Positions 38,327-38,736 of a stretch of 38,736 bases of DNA are shown here, piece by piece. Source of the stretch: Chalciporus piperatus (lineage: Eukaryota > Basidiomycota > Agaricomycetes > Boletales > Boletaceae). Numbering within the stretch: position 1 is the stretch's first letter; the number at the start of each line of letters is the position of its first letter. The translations under genes and the position numbers were made by a program. The notes beneath the pieces are model-generated. The model had not been told where the DNA came from, did not search any database, and was given only the letters and a program-made list of their open reading frames with translations. The stretch spans positions 1 to 38,736 of the forward strand of contig JBBPTG010000228.1 in assembly GCA_038093975.1 (NCBI GenBank), given 5' to 3'.

Positions 38327-38736
38327 TTAGGGTCTCTTTTTGGTAGGTGTTACTACACCATCGTCCTTGCGAGCTGGAGTCTTCCTTGGTCTACCTGACC
38401 TGCGAGCCGATGCCTCAGGGACTTTATGGAATGTTTCATCGGCCGCACCCTGGATCAAATCGTCATTTGTCAGTCAAGCTCAATATACACATATATGCAT
38501 TGACCTTGTCAGCCTTGGCCTCGGCCGGCTGCCTTGAATCCTTCTCTTTGCGAACTCTCTTGGTGGGCCTGTCATCGGCCGGCGAATCAGCGGCTGAACC
38601 ATCCTCTTCAGTCAGAGGACGTTTATTCTTCCTACTCTTTGTTGAAGTTTTCTCCTTCCTGTCATCGGTGGCACCCTGGGTCACATTGTCATTTGTCAGT
38701 TAAGCTCAATATACACATATGTCCACTGACCTTGTC
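38327..38736 (-). CDS. AT-hook nuclear protein, C-terminal part (runs off window)
   Basis: The last exon (38327-38449) and the preceding exon (38505-38675) are joined by a 55-base intron. A second 55-base intron (38676-38730) leads beyond the window edge. The protein is basic with NLS-like KRPLTEED, PTKRVRKEKD and, at the end, RRSGRPRKTPARK, a canonical AT-hook (GRP core), then TPTKKRP and stop. It is convergent with the Zn-cluster gene (122 bases between stops). The N-terminal part is not visible. The two introns are near-identical copies of each other. Confidence 0.75.

Overview
The window looks like a repeat-rich accessory region of a fungal genome, most probably an agaricomycete (Basidiomycota). 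Genes are split by many short introns (about 40-65 bases, GTRNGT...YAG, often with a CTAAC branch site). Start codons follow pyrimidine-rich leaders, and the mobile elements belong to agaricomycete types (Ty3/gypsy, a LINE with apurinic-type endonuclease, a Plavaka/CACTA-like transposase remnant). I do not name a species. No rRNA, tRNA or CRISPR array is supported.

Layout. 0-0.76 kb: 3' part of an acidic-tailed gene. 0.78-3.8 kb: a ~298-bp tandem repeat interrupted by a 719-bp TIR element carrying a Plavaka-like transposase remnant, a broken gypsy integrase and a large fold-back repeat. 4.1-5.8 kb: GTTCGAC minisatellites. 6.0-8.1 kb: fragments, a four-exon AT-hook gene with one stop codon, and a small Ser/Pro ORF. 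8.1-11.9 kb: no genes I trust, but a 29-bp inverted repeat, a two-orientation minisatellite, and a domain of splice-donor-like hairpins whose GT/AC strand skew flips near 11.05 kb.

11.9-24.3 kb holds pieces of one minus-strand SNF2/STH1-type chromatin-remodeller pseudogene: C-terminal tail, bromodomain and helicase motif V-VI exon, in the correct order and orientation. It is split by a 5'-truncated LINE (12091-15272, with a perfect 12-bp target duplication) and by an 8.4-kb block (15598-24015). That block contains a truncated JmjC-like gene, two members of an unknown gene family, a RecQ-like fragment, and several copies of a dispersed repeat that I call R.

24.9-27.3 kb carries another R copy and a plus-strand member of the same family. 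In all four cassettes (genes starting at 16716, 19268, 23034 and 25679), R and a run of TTCGGTCAAG/CCGAAC motifs lie just upstream of the start codon in the same relative orientation. This R + CCGAAC + gene unit is the best candidate here for an undescribed mobile or co-duplicating system.

27.9-29.7 kb: an unidentified decayed gene and a 304-bp TIR element. 30.8-32.4 kb: an intact F-box gene. 32.5-33.2 kb: a decayed gene running into a 33-bp minisatellite (33.5-34.5 kb). 34.5-38.7 kb: a compact three-gene group made of a five-exon gene weakly resembling the R-associated family, a divergent Zn2Cys6-like coiled-coil/Pro-rich gene, and a convergent AT-hook gene with a duplicated intron. Gene functions are inferred from motifs only; no database search was possible.
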